In this document: in pieces, positions 26,347-36,195 of the stretch
How the letters are laid out: each line of letters begins with the position of its first letter
Numbering within the stretch: the stretch's first letter is position 1
Origin: Microbacterium sorbitolivorans
GTDB lineage: Bacteria > Actinomycetota > Actinomycetes > Actinomycetales > Microbacteriaceae
NCBI RefSeq assembly: GCF_003327285.1
Contig: NZ_KZ848474.1
Span: 434,001-498,000 of the forward strand
Length of the DNA stretch: 64,000 nucleotides
Direction: 5' to 3'
Notes under the pieces: generated by a model
Told to the model about the DNA's origin: nothing
What the model saw: only the letters and a program-made list of their open reading frames with translations
Databases searched by the model: none
Program-made: the position numbers and the translations under genes

Positions 26347-27312
26347 GTGGCCACTGAAGCGATCGTGACCGGCGGCAAGCGCCGGATGCGCGGATCCCCG
26401 CGCAATTCCTACCAGGGGCGCAAGCGGCCCTGGCTTCACACCCAGCGGCGCTGGAACCTCACTGGCTGGGGTTTCCTGCTCCCCGCCGCGGCGCTCATCA
26501 CCCTGATGAGCTTCGTGCCGATGATCCAGGCGCTGTTCCTCTCGTTCCAGACCGGGCGCGGGTCGCGGCTGACGTGGGCGGATCCGTTCTGGTTGAACTT
26601 CGAACGCCTCCTGAGCGACGAGATCTTCAAGCTCACGGTGTTCAACACGTTCTTCTACTTGGTGATCCAGGTGCCGATCATGCTCGTGCTCGCGATGATC
26701 CTCGCGAACCTGCTGAACGACCCGAAGCTGAAGTTCAAGGCGTTCTGGCGCACCGCCATCTTCCTGCCGTGCGCCGTGTCGCTCGTGTCGTATTCCCTCG
26801 TGTTCCGCACGCTGTTCGCGACCGACGGTTTCGTCAACGACACCCTCATGTCGCTCGGGCTCATGGAGCAGCCGCTCAACTGGCTCGGCGACGGCTGGAC
26901 CGCACGCTTCGTCATCATCATCGGCCTGTTGTGGCGCTGGACCGGCTACAACATGATCTTCTTCCTCGCGGCCCTGCAGAACGTCGACTATTCGACGCTC
27001 GAGGCGGCCCGCGTCGACGGCGCCAGCTCGTTCAAGACCTTCTGGTTCGTCACGGTGCCGCAGCTAAAGCCCATGATCGTGCTGACGGCGATCATGTCGA
27101 TCAACGGAACCCTGCAGCTCTTCGACGAGTCGTGGTCGCTGACGAACGGCGGTCCCGCCTACCAGTCGATGTCGATGTCGCACTACCTCTACGAGCTGTC
27201 GTTCCTCAAGAACCCCAACGTCGGATACGGTGCCGCGATCTCGTACGTGATCCTCATCATGGTCGCCGTGCTCGCGTTCATTCAGATGAGGGTGGGTGAC
27301 AAGCGTGACTAG
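26347..27312 (+). CDS. ABC sugar importer, permease 1
   Basis: A 321-aa inner-membrane permease of the MalF/UgpA type with about six membrane segments. The coupling-helix EAA motif reads EAARVDGASSFKTFW. The N-terminus is basic. The GTG start is at 26347. It overlaps the second permease gene at its end. It works with the lipoprotein encoded upstream. Confidence 0.92.
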   Translation: MATEAIVTGGKRRMRGSPRNSYQGRKRPWLHTQRRWNLTGWGFLLPAAALITLMSFVPMIQALFLSFQTGRGSRLTWADPFWLNFERLLSDEIFKLTVFNTFFYLVIQVPIMLVLAMILANLLNDPKLKFKAFWRTAIFLPCAVSLVSYSLVFRTLFATDGFVNDTLMSLGLMEQPLNWLGDGWTARFVIIIGLLWRWTGYNMIFFLAALQNVDYSTLEAARVDGASSFKTFWFVTVPQLKPMIVLTAIMSINGTLQLFDESWSLTNGGPAYQSMSMSHYLYELSFLKNPNVGYGAAISYVILIMVAVLAFIQMRVGDKRD

Positions 27313-28192
27313 TGCTTCTTTGCCGACCGGCTCTGTCTCGACCACTTCTGTACCGACCGCTTCTGTACCAACCGCGCGGAAGGCGCGGTTTAGCTGGCGT
27401 CGCGTGCCGGGCTACGTGTTCCTCTCGCTCTTCGCCCTGTTCTCGCTCTTCCCGCTGTATTTCATGCTGGTGTCGGCGACCAACACGACGAAGGACGTGT
27501 TGGGATCCCGTCTGATCCCGGGATCCCACCTCTTCGCGAACTTCTCGTCGCTCTTCGGGACGCAGGACGTGGGCGCGGCGATGACGAGCTCGGCCCTCAT
27601 CGCGATCGGCACGACGGTGCTCGCCCTCGTGGTGTGTTCCGTCGCGGGCTATGGCTTCGAGGTCTATCACTCGCGCGGCAAGGACATCGTGATGGCGATC
27701 ATCATGCTCGCGATGATGATTCCGTTCGCCGCCGTGATGATCCCGCTGTTCCGGCTGTTCGCGAACGTGGGCATGGTGAACTCGCTCTTCGCCGTCATCG
27801 TGCCTGCGATCTCGACTCCCCTGCTGATCCTGCTGTTCCGGCAGGCGTCGAGGTCGTTCCCGCACGAGATCATCGAGGCCGCGCGCATCGACGGCCTGCA
27901 CGAGCTGTCGATCTTCTTCCGCATCTATGTGCCGACCATGAAGTCGACCTTCGCGGCCGCGGCCGTCATCACGTTCATGACCTCGTGGAACAATTTCCTG
28001 TGGCCGCGCGTGATCCTGCTCGACAACGCCGTGCAGACGATGCCGATGCTGATCGCCAACCTCACCGCCGGATACGTCACCGATTATGGCGTACTGATGC
28101 TCGCGGTGCTGCTGACCTCCCTCCCGACGATCATCGTGTTCCTTGTGCTGCAGCGCGCCTTTGCGCAGGGCATCACAGGTGCGATTAAGTAG
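27305..28192 (+). CDS. ABC sugar importer, permease 2
   Basis: A 295-aa permease of the MalG/UgpE type with the EAA motif EAARIDGLHELSIFF and about six membrane segments. The GTG at 27305 was chosen over the in-frame GTG at 27296 because GAGGGTGG lies at a workable distance from it. A Ser/Thr/Pro-rich N-terminal leader contains a small internal repeat (TTSVPTASVPTA). The gene overlaps permease 1 by 8 bases. Confidence 0.9.
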   Translation: MTSASLPTGSVSTTSVPTASVPTARKARFSWRRVPGYVFLSLFALFSLFPLYFMLVSATNTTKDVLGSRLIPGSHLFANFSSLFGTQDVGAAMTSSALIAIGTTVLALVVCSVAGYGFEVYHSRGKDIVMAIIMLAMMIPFAAVMIPLFRLFANVGMVNSLFAVIVPAISTPLLILLFRQASRSFPHEIIEAARIDGLHELSIFFRIYVPTMKSTFAAAAVITFMTSWNNFLWPRVILLDNAVQTMPMLIANLTAGYVTDYGVLMLAVLLTSLPTIIVFLVLQRAFAQGITGAIK

Positions 28193-28205
28193 GAGCTACG
28201 CCCTA

Positions 28206-28261
28206 GGGTCGCCAGAAAATGCGGATGTCGCGCACGCGCGACCCGCATTTTCTGGCGACCC
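28206..28261. terminator. Long perfect hairpin (19-bp arms), member of a repeated hairpin family
   Basis: GGGTCGCCAGAAAATGCGG (28206-28224) pairs perfectly with 28243-28261. It lies between permease 2 and the beta-galactosidase gene, where it could act as a terminator. A related hairpin lies at 53308-53367. Confidence 0.8.
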
Positions 28262-28282
28262 ATCAGTGTGGAAAGGGACCCT

Positions 28283-30271
28283 ATGCAGAACCACCGCTGG
28301 CTCCGCACCCCCGAGGGAACGACCCCTCGCATCTCGTTCGGTGCCGACTACAACCCCGACCAGTGGCCGCGGGAGGTGTGGGACGAAGATGTGCGCCTCA
28401 TGAAGCAGGCCGGAGTCGACGTGGTTTCCGTCGCGATCTTCTCGTGGGCGAGGCTGCAGCCGGGCCCCGACACGTGGGACTTCGAGTGGCTCGATGACGT
28501 CATCGACCTGATGCACGCGAACGGCATCGGTGTCGACCTCGCGACCGCGACGGCCTCGCCGCCACCGTGGCTCACGACGGCGCACCCCGAGGTGCTGCCG
28601 GTGACGGCCGAGGGCAATGTGCTCTCGCAGGGGGCGCGCCAGCACTGGCGCCCCACCTCGCCCATCTTCCGTGAACACGCGCTCACGCTCGTGACGAAAC
28701 TCGCCGAGCGTTACGGATCCCACCCCGGCGTCGTCGCCTGGCACGTCAACAACGAGCTCGGCTGTCACAACGCATACGACTTCTCGGACGACGCCGCGAA
28801 CGCCTTCCGCGCCTGGCTCATCGAGCGCTACGAGGCGATCGACGGCCTCAACCACGCCTGGGGCACTGCGTTCTGGTCGCAGAGGTATGGATCCTTCGAC
28901 GAGGTCCTCCCGCCGCGCCTCGCCGCGAGTTTCCCCAACCCGACGCAGCAGATCGACTTCCTACGCTTCTCGTCCGACGCCCTCATCGCCCACCTCGTCG
29001 CCGAGCGCGAGGTCCTGAACGAGCTGACGCCCGACATCCCCGTCACCACCAACTTCATGGTCGTCGGCGAGACCCGCCACCTCGACTACGACAAGATGGC
29101 GCGCGAGATCGACTTCGTCTCGAACGACCACTACGTCGTCGAGGGCCGCGACGAGCTCGCCTTCTCGGCTGCGCTCACGAGCGGCTTCGCGCGGCACCGC
29201 CCGTGGTTCCTCATGGAGCACTCGACGAGCGCCGTCAACTGGCAGCCCATCAACCGCCCGAAGCGACCCGGCGAGTTGATCCGCGATTCGCTCACGCACG
29301 TCGCCCACGGCGCCGACGCGGTCTGCTACTTCCAGTGGCGCCAGTCGGCGGCGGGCGCCGAGAAGTTCCACTCGTCGATGGTGCCCCACGGCGGCGAGGA
29401 CACCCGAGTCTTCCGCGACGTCGTCAAGCTCGGCGGGATCCTGCAGAGCCTCGGTGACGTCGTCGGATCCGATCGCGCGAAGGCCGATGTCGCCATCGTC
29501 TTCGACTGGGAGGCGTGGCGCGCGGCCGAGCTCGACTCGCACCCGAGCGAGAAGCTCAACTACCGCCGCGAGGCGCTCGAGTGGTGGAAGGCCCTGACGG
29601 AGCTCGGCCTGCGCGTCGACGTCGTGCCCTCCGCGATGGACCTCGACGGCTACAAGCTCGCGATCGCGCCGGTGCTGTACGCCGTGACGACCGAGCTGCG
29701 CGATCGCCTCACCGCGTTCGTCGAGGGCGGCGGACACCTCGTCACGACCTACTTCTCGGGCATCGCCGACGAGAACGACCACGTCTGGCTCGGCGGCTAC
29801 CCCGGAGCCTTCCGCGAGATGCTCGGCATCCGCGTGGAGGAGTTCCGCCCGCTCTGGGAAGACGAGACCGTTTCGCTCTCGAACGGCACCACCGGATCCC
29901 TCTGGAGCGAGCCGATCGACATCGTCGCCGACGACGTCGAGATCCTCGCGAGCTACGAGGACGAGGAGGAGCTGGGCGCGGCGGTGACCCGCCGGCCGGT
30001 CGGATCCGGATCCGCGGCCTACGTCTCGACGCGCCTCGGCGTCGCCGGCCTCGTGCACCTGCTTCCGACGCTGCTCGAGGGCGCCGGCGTCGCGTCGGAG
30101 CTGCCCGCGGCCCTGCGCGGCAAGGTCGAGCTCGTCGCCCGCGAGGGCGAGAACGGGCGATTCGAGTTCTATATCAACCGCACCGACTCGTTCGTCGACC
30201 TGCCGGACGGCGACTACCTCTACGGATCCGCGACCCTCGCCCCGCGCGGTGTCGCGGTGCGCCGGGGCTAG
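28283..30271 (+). CDS. GH42 beta-galactosidase
   Basis: A 662-aa cytoplasmic glycoside hydrolase of family 42, which removes terminal beta-D-galactose. The TIM barrel starts RISFGADYNPDQWP. The predicted acid/base is Glu158 in WHVNNELG and the nucleophile is Glu312 in FLMEHSTSAVNW. A trimerisation domain and a C-terminal beta domain follow. No signal peptide is seen, so the substrate must be imported, presumably by the ABC system just upstream. The ATG at 28283 has GGAAAGGGA upstream. Confidence 0.95.
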   Translation: MQNHRWLRTPEGTTPRISFGADYNPDQWPREVWDEDVRLMKQAGVDVVSVAIFSWARLQPGPDTWDFEWLDDVIDLMHANGIGVDLATATASPPPWLTTAHPEVLPVTAEGNVLSQGARQHWRPTSPIFREHALTLVTKLAERYGSHPGVVAWHVNNELGCHNAYDFSDDAANAFRAWLIERYEAIDGLNHAWGTAFWSQRYGSFDEVLPPRLAASFPNPTQQIDFLRFSSDALIAHLVAEREVLNELTPDIPVTTNFMVVGETRHLDYDKMAREIDFVSNDHYVVEGRDELAFSAALTSGFARHRPWFLMEHSTSAVNWQPINRPKRPGELIRDSLTHVAHGADAVCYFQWRQSAAGAEKFHSSMVPHGGEDTRVFRDVVKLGGILQSLGDVVGSDRAKADVAIVFDWEAWRAAELDSHPSEKLNYRREALEWWKALTELGLRVDVVPSAMDLDGYKLAIAPVLYAVTTELRDRLTAFVEGGGHLVTTYFSGIADENDHVWLGGYPGAFREMLGIRVEEFRPLWEDETVSLSNGTTGSLWSEPIDIVADDVEILASYEDEEELGAAVTRRPVGSGSAAYVSTRLGVAGLVHLLPTLLEGAGVASELPAALRGKVELVAREGENGRFEFYINRTDSFVDLPDGDYLYGSATLAPRGVAVRRG

Positions 30272-30280
30272 GTGCTGCCG

Positions 30281-30530
30281 GGGCGTGTCCCACTTGTGGA
30301 GGAAATAGCGCTGCTATTCCTGCATTAACTGGGACACACCCCGAAGCGTGTCCCAGTTGTGGCCGGAATGGGGCCGTGATTGCCGCACAAAGTGGGACAT
30401 GCCGCGGAGCGTGTCCCACTTGTGGAGGGAATGGGGCCGCTATTCCCGCACAAAGTGGGACATGCCCTGGAGCGTGTCCCACTTGTGGTCGGAATAGCGT
30501 CGCTATTCCCGCACTAAGTGGGACACGCTT
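30281..30530. repeat. Palindromic 63-bp repeat array 1 (four units)
   Basis: Four tandem units, each built as GTGTCCCA(C/G)TTGTGG, a GGAAT-N-ATTCC centre and an AA(G/C)TGGGACA(C/T) end. Both the unit interior and the junctions between units are inverted repeats. It lies between the convergent GH42 and GH59-like genes, close to both stops. Arrays 2-5 have the same unit. Confidence 0.9.
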
Positions 30531-30547
30531 CGAAGGGGCGCGGCGGG

Positions 30548-33500
30548 CTAGCCGACGGCGTCGTAGGCGACTGAGTCGGTGTACTCCGTGCCGTCCTCAC
30601 CCACCCCGGAGACCTCGACCGTGCCCGCCGGCATCTGCGCCGAGTGGGTGTTGAAGCTCACCGAGACGCTCTTGCCGGGCTTCACGTGCTTGAAGGTCCG
30701 GCTCCCGTAGGGGGTATCGACCGTGATGTCGGCATAGACGTCGGCGCCGTTGCGCACCGTCGACACGAGGGCGATGCTCTTGCCCAGGGTGCGCGTGGTG
30801 ATCGACGGCTCGAGCGTGAGGGTGTTCTCGGGTTCCGGCACGGCGCCCGCGACCGCGAGCCACGAGATGACCGGATCCGAGTTGCCGGCGCCGCGGCTCG
30901 TGACGACATAGTCGACCACGGCGGGCTCCGTCAGGGTGAACGTGAGCTCGCCGGAGGTGCGGTTGTGCGAACCGGAGAGATCAATCGCGCTCGACGCAAG
31001 TTCCTCGCCGTTCACCGACACCGACTGGATCATGGGGCGGGTGACGCCCCACCACTCCGTGAATCCGGCCGTCAGCGTGTACTCGCCAGCCTCGAGCGGC
31101 AGACGATAGCCCAGGTCTGTCCCCGCCTGCCAGAGGCCGGTCGAGTACTTGTCGTTCGCGTCCACACCGGTCTTTACCGTGACACCGTCCGCGAGGTAGC
31201 CCCACTCCTCAGCGTTCCCCGATGCCCTGTCGGCGACACCATTGAGCAGCTCGGAGTACGACGACGAGACGGCGTCGTACTGCGGCGAGTGCTCCCCTGC
31301 GCCGGAGTCGATGAAGTAGCGGATCCCGTCCGGGACGACCTCGTAGGAGGCCTCGACGGCGGTGCGCTCGTCGATCATGCCGCGCACCGAGACCTGCTCG
31401 TACGGCGTGCGGGGCGTCTCGAGCGACTCCTCGTCCCACTCGACGCTGTACTCCACTCCCGATACCGTGACGGTCTCGGGCAGCCCCTTCTCCACGCCGA
31501 TTGCACCGGCCAGGCCGATCCGTTCGACATCGATGAGCTGCTCCAGGGCGCGATCCAGCCGGTCGGCGAGCGCGGAAGCGCCCTCGGCGTCGAGCCCGTA
31601 CGCGACCGGATCCCCGAGTGCCGCCTGCGCGGCCGAGATTGCGGCCTCGACGATGGCCCGCTTCTCGTCCGAGTAGTCGGTGAGATCGACGTTCTCAGCC
31701 CTGTCGAGCGCGTCGGAGAGCGCCGCGGTATCGACCTGCGACGAGTCGCTGGCGTGCGTGATCACGCCGACGGCATCGACGTTGAACGCCTCGTCGCTTG
31801 CGACCTCGAAGGTGACCGTGTGCTCGGCGTTGCTCAGCCCGCGTAGGCGGAACGCGGTGCGCTCCGACCCGGACGCCATGGTTGGCGCATCGCTCAGTAC
31901 CCGCGTGCCGTCGACGGTGACGTCGAGGCGCGCCTCGGCGTTGCCGCCGCCGAGGATATCGATGCCGGTACCCGTGAACGTGTAGCTCATCGTGGCGCCG
32001 GCGCCGGTGCTCACCGATCGCGTACGCTGCCACTCGAACATGCCCTGGCCGTTCTCGTGGATCCACTGGTCGTTGAAGGCGATGACCGGATCCGAGACGT
32101 TGTCCCAGCTGGTCTGGTGCATGCCATCGATGACATCGGCGTAATACGGCGTGTATCCGTCGATCGGGGTGACCTGCAGGTTGTCGAACTGGGTGAACGT
32201 GAAACCGGACCCGAGCTGAACCCGTCCCGTCGCCTGCGGCGCCGGATCCACGTACTCTGCCACCTGCACGCCGTTGATAAACGCGGAGTAGGTGTCGTCT
32301 GCCACGCGCACGGCGAGCGTGTTCCACACGTCCGACCCGGTCTGGAAGTTGGTCTCGGGAACGTCGGCGGCCTTGCCGCTCGCGACGGTGGATCCGTATC
32401 GCATGAGCGACCACGCGCCGTCGGGATCGATGCGCAGCTCCGCGGCCGACACGTTCTGTCCGTTCGCGGTGCCGCCCTGCTCGCGGGCGCCGATCGACGC
32501 GTACCGGCCGGATCCCTGCTCGAAGAGCACATCGACCGAGGCCGTGTAGTTCGCCCATCGGAAGTCGCCGATCGTCGTCTTGGGGTCGCCGCCGTTCCAC
32601 GCGGATCCGGCCATCCCGGATCCGATCTGCTGGCGCAGCACGCGGCCGTGCTCGGGATCGTCGGTGGCGACGGACTCGAACGCACCATTCGTGTCGTTGG
32701 AGTATCGCGGCGTCGCGCCGTCTCGCTCGTTCGCCGTGGCGGGCGTGCCTTCCGGCTTTGCCGCACCGCCTCGCGATTCGAGGTAGCTCCGCCCCGAATC
32801 GACGAGTGTTCCGGACGCGGGGTCGTACGTCAGGATCGACCCCTCGTCGTCATAGTCGAAGTCGTCGGCGTAGATCACATCGTCGTCGGTGACGCCGTTG
32901 TTCTTGCCCGTTGCGTCGGTGTCGAGCACGTCGCGGCCGCCGTCGTTCGTGTACTCGTCGGTGTGCGGCAGGCGGTTACCCGCACCGTCGCGAGGCTGGA
33001 GGGCGCCGCCGGATTCCTCTGCCAGATCGAGCGTCGTGGCGGTCACGGCAGACCAGGGTGCGACCTCGACGGTGTACACGCCGTCAGCGCTCGGTGCGAG
33101 CTCGGCGATCGGCGCGACGTAGTTGGCGTCGTATGCCTGGCCGGCGTCTGCGGCGCGGGTTTCCCACACCTCCATCGTCTCGTCGTCGCCCAGGTTCAGA
33201 TCGTCGGCGGAGATCTCGTAGGTTCGCGGGAACGAGCTGTCGTTGATGATGACGGTCGAGAAGTCCGACGCGTCGGGAGCCGCGAGCGTCGTGTACGACG
33301 CGCCGCCGGCCCCGGCACCACTCGGCGGGTTGCCGCGGCCGAGCTCGCTCGCCGACGCCTGGGGGATCGCGCGCCAGATCCCCGCGGCATCGGGTTCCCC
33401 CTCCTGGCTCTCCCATCCGAGATCGGCGAACTGGGTGAAGTGCTGGAGGACGGCAAGGCCCGCGTCGTAGTACAGCCATCCCGACCACGGGTCGCGGGCG

Positions 33501-34672
33501 CTCACGAGCTCCTTCGACGAGTACTGGAAGCCGTCGTAGAACGAGCCGATCGCCGGCTGGTAGATCGTCATCGTCCGTCGGGCGGCGTCGAAGCCCGTCG
33601 TAATCCAGTTGCCCATTTCGAGCGGTCCGCCGGTGCCGCCGAGCCCGGTTCCGGATCCGCCGACGCCGTCGGTGTTCGTGTTGTTCGGGCGATCTGCGGA
33701 GTTCGAGAAGGTCGCCTGCCCCTCGGAGTTCCATACCTCCATGTCGAGCTCGTCGGCGGCGCGCGTCATGTTGCCGTTCGCGTCGTCGGCGCTGCTGTAG
33801 TGGAAACCCACGATGTCGACGGCATCGCGGAGCGTGGAGTCGTCCGGATCCGTGAGCTGGTTGCCGAAGTCGACGGGCGGGGTTCCGACCGTGTCGCCCG
33901 CGATCGTGCGGATCGCGTGGAAGAGGTCTCGTTCTTCCTCCGACGCAAACCCGTTGTTCGGGTCGTCTGCCGTTGCCCCGTCGTACCCGGTCTCGTCATC
34001 GGCGAGCTTCTGCGAGAAGTCGATGAACACGCCCTCGTTGGGATCGTGGGTCTCGTTGTAGTCGGGGTTGATCGAGTCGACCATGATGCCGTACTCGCGG
34101 TACGCGGCCAGCGCCGTGTTCTTGAACCAGGTGTACTCGTCGTTCTTGTCTTTCACCCAGGTCGGGGTTGCCCACCGCAGGATGCTGAGGTGGATGTCGC
34201 CCTCGGCAACGAGCTGCGCGTCGGCGGCGAGCTGGAAACCCGGTTCGCGCGCGACATTCGGATACTCGTCGCGGGTGCGCATCGTGCCCGCGTTCGGCCC
34301 CGTCGAGGTATTGCGGTCGTTGCCCATCTCGATCTTGACCGTGTTCATGATGGGGTGGTCGCCGCCGTAGAGCGTCGTCAGCAGCTCCCAGTACTTCTCC
34401 GGGTGCTCCGCCTTGTAGTCCATGAGCAGTGCGCTCGTCGAGTTTGCCGACAGCACTCCGAAGCCCTTGAACGTGAGTCCGTTGCGGTTCTCCGCGGCGG
34501 CGGCGATGTCGGATCCCGACACTGTGACGCTGACGGGATCCGCCGGGTCGGCCGCCGCAGCTGGCGGGACGACGCAGCCGAGCAGCACGAGCGCGGTCGC
34601 CGCGCCTATTGCCGGTAGCTGTCGTGTGTGCCAAGCGTGGGCACGCGTGTGTGATCGTCTGATCGATGTCAT
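30548..34672 (-). CDS. Large secreted GH59-like glycoside hydrolase with accessory domains
   Basis: A 1374-aa exported protein. The N-terminal hydrophobic segment ends LLGCVVPPAAAADP, either a lipobox or a type I signal site. The catalytic part resembles GH59 (galactocerebrosidase family, beta-galactosidase activity): FKGFGVLSANSTSALLMDY, then likely acid/base Glu207 in DYNETHDP and nucleophile Glu317 in VWNSEGQ. Further on are a jelly-roll-like domain, a FIVAR-type helical segment near residue 1050 and a C-terminal carbohydrate-binding or Ig-like region. The ATG at 34672 has GGAGAGA upstream. A longer frame adds only 14 residues. Confidence 0.78.
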   Translation of the reverse strand: MTSIRRSHTRAHAWHTRQLPAIGAATALVLLGCVVPPAAAADPADPVSVTVSGSDIAAAAENRNGLTFKGFGVLSANSTSALLMDYKAEHPEKYWELLTTLYGGDHPIMNTVKIEMGNDRNTSTGPNAGTMRTRDEYPNVAREPGFQLAADAQLVAEGDIHLSILRWATPTWVKDKNDEYTWFKNTALAAYREYGIMVDSINPDYNETHDPNEGVFIDFSQKLADDETGYDGATADDPNNGFASEEERDLFHAIRTIAGDTVGTPPVDFGNQLTDPDDSTLRDAVDIVGFHYSSADDANGNMTRAADELDMEVWNSEGQATFSNSADRPNNTNTDGVGGSGTGLGGTGGPLEMGNWITTGFDAARRTMTIYQPAIGSFYDGFQYSSKELVSARDPWSGWLYYDAGLAVLQHFTQFADLGWESQEGEPDAAGIWRAIPQASASELGRGNPPSGAGAGGASYTTLAAPDASDFSTVIINDSSFPRTYEISADDLNLGDDETMEVWETRAADAGQAYDANYVAPIAELAPSADGVYTVEVAPWSAVTATTLDLAEESGGALQPRDGAGNRLPHTDEYTNDGGRDVLDTDATGKNNGVTDDDVIYADDFDYDDEGSILTYDPASGTLVDSGRSYLESRGGAAKPEGTPATANERDGATPRYSNDTNGAFESVATDDPEHGRVLRQQIGSGMAGSAWNGGDPKTTIGDFRWANYTASVDVLFEQGSGRYASIGAREQGGTANGQNVSAAELRIDPDGAWSLMRYGSTVASGKAADVPETNFQTGSDVWNTLAVRVADDTYSAFINGVQVAEYVDPAPQATGRVQLGSGFTFTQFDNLQVTPIDGYTPYYADVIDGMHQTSWDNVSDPVIAFNDQWIHENGQGMFEWQRTRSVSTGAGATMSYTFTGTGIDILGGGNAEARLDVTVDGTRVLSDAPTMASGSERTAFRLRGLSNAEHTVTFEVASDEAFNVDAVGVITHASDSSQVDTAALSDALDRAENVDLTDYSDEKRAIVEAAISAAQAALGDPVAYGLDAEGASALADRLDRALEQLIDVERIGLAGAIGVEKGLPETVTVSGVEYSVEWDEESLETPRTPYEQVSVRGMIDERTAVEASYEVVPDGIRYFIDSGAGEHSPQYDAVSSSYSELLNGVADRASGNAEEWGYLADGVTVKTGVDANDKYSTGLWQAGTDLGYRLPLEAGEYTLTAGFTEWWGVTRPMIQSVSVNGEELASSAIDLSGSHNRTSGELTFTLTEPAVVDYVVTSRGAGNSDPVISWLAVAGAVPEPENTLTLEPSITTRTLGKSIALVSTVRNGADVYADITVDTPYGSRTFKHVKPGKSVSVSFNTHSAQMPAGTVEVSGVGEDGTEYTDSVAYDAVG

Positions 34673-34772
34673 GTCGCATCTCTCCGTGTGGAAAGCGGCA
34701 CCACTGCCGCTCAACCTGAGCGCCCGACAATGGGCGCGGCAACCGGACGTTGCGCGACTCAGTCAACCGATA

Positions 34773-34820
34773 GATCGAAACGATCGTCAAGGAACATTTA
34801 TCGCATAGCGATCACAAACG
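34773..34820. promoter_or_regulatory. Candidate operators upstream of the GH59-like gene
   Basis: GATCGAAACG (34773-34782) and GATCACAAACG (34810-34820) resemble GATCATAAACG (38022-38032) in the divergent region of the heparinase-like and DUF2264 genes. They are possible binding sites for the DeoR/LacI-type regulator encoded next door. Prediction only. Confidence 0.4.
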
Positions 34821-34833
34821 ATCTTTCCAGCGT

Positions 34834-35103
34834 GCACAAAGTGGGACACACCCCGGGGCGTGTCCCACTTGAGGTGGGAATGGGACCGTCATTCCCGCAC
34901 GAACTGGGACACGCCCTGAAGCGTGTCCCACTTGTGGTGGGAATAGGGCGGTCATTCCCGCACTAAGTGGGACACACCCCGAAGCGTGTCCCACTTGAGG
35001 TGGGAATAGGGTCGCTATTCCCGCACTAACTGGGACACGCCCTGAAGCGTGTCCCACTTGTGGCCGGAATAGGGCCGCTATTCCCGCACAAACTGGGACA
35101 CGC
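34834..35103. repeat. Palindromic 63-bp repeat array 2 (four units plus a half)
   Basis: Same unit as array 1. The array ends directly against the stop codon of the regulator gene at 35104. The G/C choice in the CCCA(C/G)TT arm varies between units. Confidence 0.9.
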
Positions 35104-36195
35104 TCAGCGGAGGAGGGGCGAGGGCGGGGCCGTCGACTCGCGCACGTTCAGCGCCGGGCTCAGCGTGATGCGGTGGGCGGGGCGGGCCGGATCCGCGATG
35201 CGGGCCAGCAGCAGGTCGAGCGCCGCGCGCCCGAGCGCCGCGCGCGGCGGCGCCACGCCCGTCAGCGCCGGGGTGAAGAGCTCGGCGAACTCGTCGTCGT
35301 AGGCGATCACCGAGAGGTCACCCGGAACCGAGAGCCCCTTCGCGAGCGCCAGGTCGACGATCGCCATCGCCTCGCGGTCGGAGTGCACGAGCAGCGCCGT
35401 GACGCCGGCCGCGAGAACGGCGTCGAGGATCCCGTCGACCGCCGCCGAGAAGCCGGGGTCGGTGCGGGCGGGCAGGATCCGCTCGACGTGCTCGGCGGGG
35501 GTGAGCCCGAGCTCGCGGCACGCGTTGGTCCAGCCCGCGATGATCTTGCGCGAGGTGGGCGAGTTGCGCGAGATCAGCAGCCCCACCTTGCGGTGCCCGA
35601 GCTGCGCGAGGTGGCGAGCCGCGAGGACGGCGCCCAGCGCGTGATCCGTGGTGACCGACTCGACGGGTTCGCCCGTCGGGCGGCGCACGGCGTCGCGCTC
35701 CGCGAGCACGAACGGCACGCCGCTCGCCGTGAGCCAGTCGATAACGTCGGGCGAAAACTCCGTGTCGGTGTTGGGCGCGACGATGAGTCCCGAGAGCTCC
35801 TGCTGCTCGAGCATGCGCGATAGCGCGGGCCGCTCGTCCTGCAGCTCGTACGAGGCACCGCGCAGCAGGATCGACATGCCCTTCTCGCGCGCCGCGGCCT
35901 CGATCGACCGCACGATCTGCGGCCAGTAGAAGTCGAGCGACGGCACCAGCACGCCGATTGTCGCGGTCGTGGGCAGCGCGCGCGGCGCCATCCCTCCCGC
36001 CGGCGGCACCGCCCCGCCGTGCACGCGAACGAGCAGCCCCTCCTCCTCGAGCTGCTGCAGGTCGCGCCGCAGCGTCACGGGCGCGACGCCGAACTCGTCC
36101 TGCAGCTGCTTCACGCGCACGGATCCGGTGCGGGCAAGCAGGTCGAGGATCAGGTCGCGGCGCGAGGCCGCGAGGGGGGCGTTCTGGTCGGTCAT
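35104..36195 (-). CDS. DeoR-type HTH / LacI-type sensor transcriptional regulator
   Basis: A 363-aa regulator. The N-terminal winged helix is of DeoR type (SVRVKQLQDEFGVAPVTLRR), followed by a LacI/GalR periplasmic-binding-like sensor domain from about residue 75 (TIGVLVPSLDFYWPQIVRS; later PGDLSVIAYDDEFAELFTP). Such chimeric regulators are common in actinobacterial sugar loci. The ATG at 36195 overlaps the stop of the heparinase-like gene by 4 bases, so they are co-transcribed. A longer frame would read into that gene. Confidence 0.88.
   Translation of the reverse strand: MTDQNAPLAASRRDLILDLLARTGSVRVKQLQDEFGVAPVTLRRDLQQLEEEGLLVRVHGGAVPPAGGMAPRALPTTATIGVLVPSLDFYWPQIVRSIEAAAREKGMSILLRGASYELQDERPALSRMLEQQELSGLIVAPNTDTEFSPDVIDWLTASGVPFVLAERDAVRRPTGEPVESVTTDHALGAVLAARHLAQLGHRKVGLLISRNSPTSRKIIAGWTNACRELGLTPAEHVERILPARTDPGFSAAVDGILDAVLAAGVTALLVHSDREAMAIVDLALAKGLSVPGDLSVIAYDDEFAELFTPALTGVAPPRAALGRAALDLLLARIADPARPAHRITLSPALNVRESTAPPSPLLR

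Noticed and set aside
28268..28283. Earlier start for the GH42 gene
   Set aside because: The extra residues lie inside the GGAAAGGGA ribosome binding region for the ATG at 28283.
30281..30530. CRISPR-like appearance of the 63-bp arrays
   Set aside because: The whole unit is conserved, with no variable spacers. Units are palindromes in five places and no cas genes are present.
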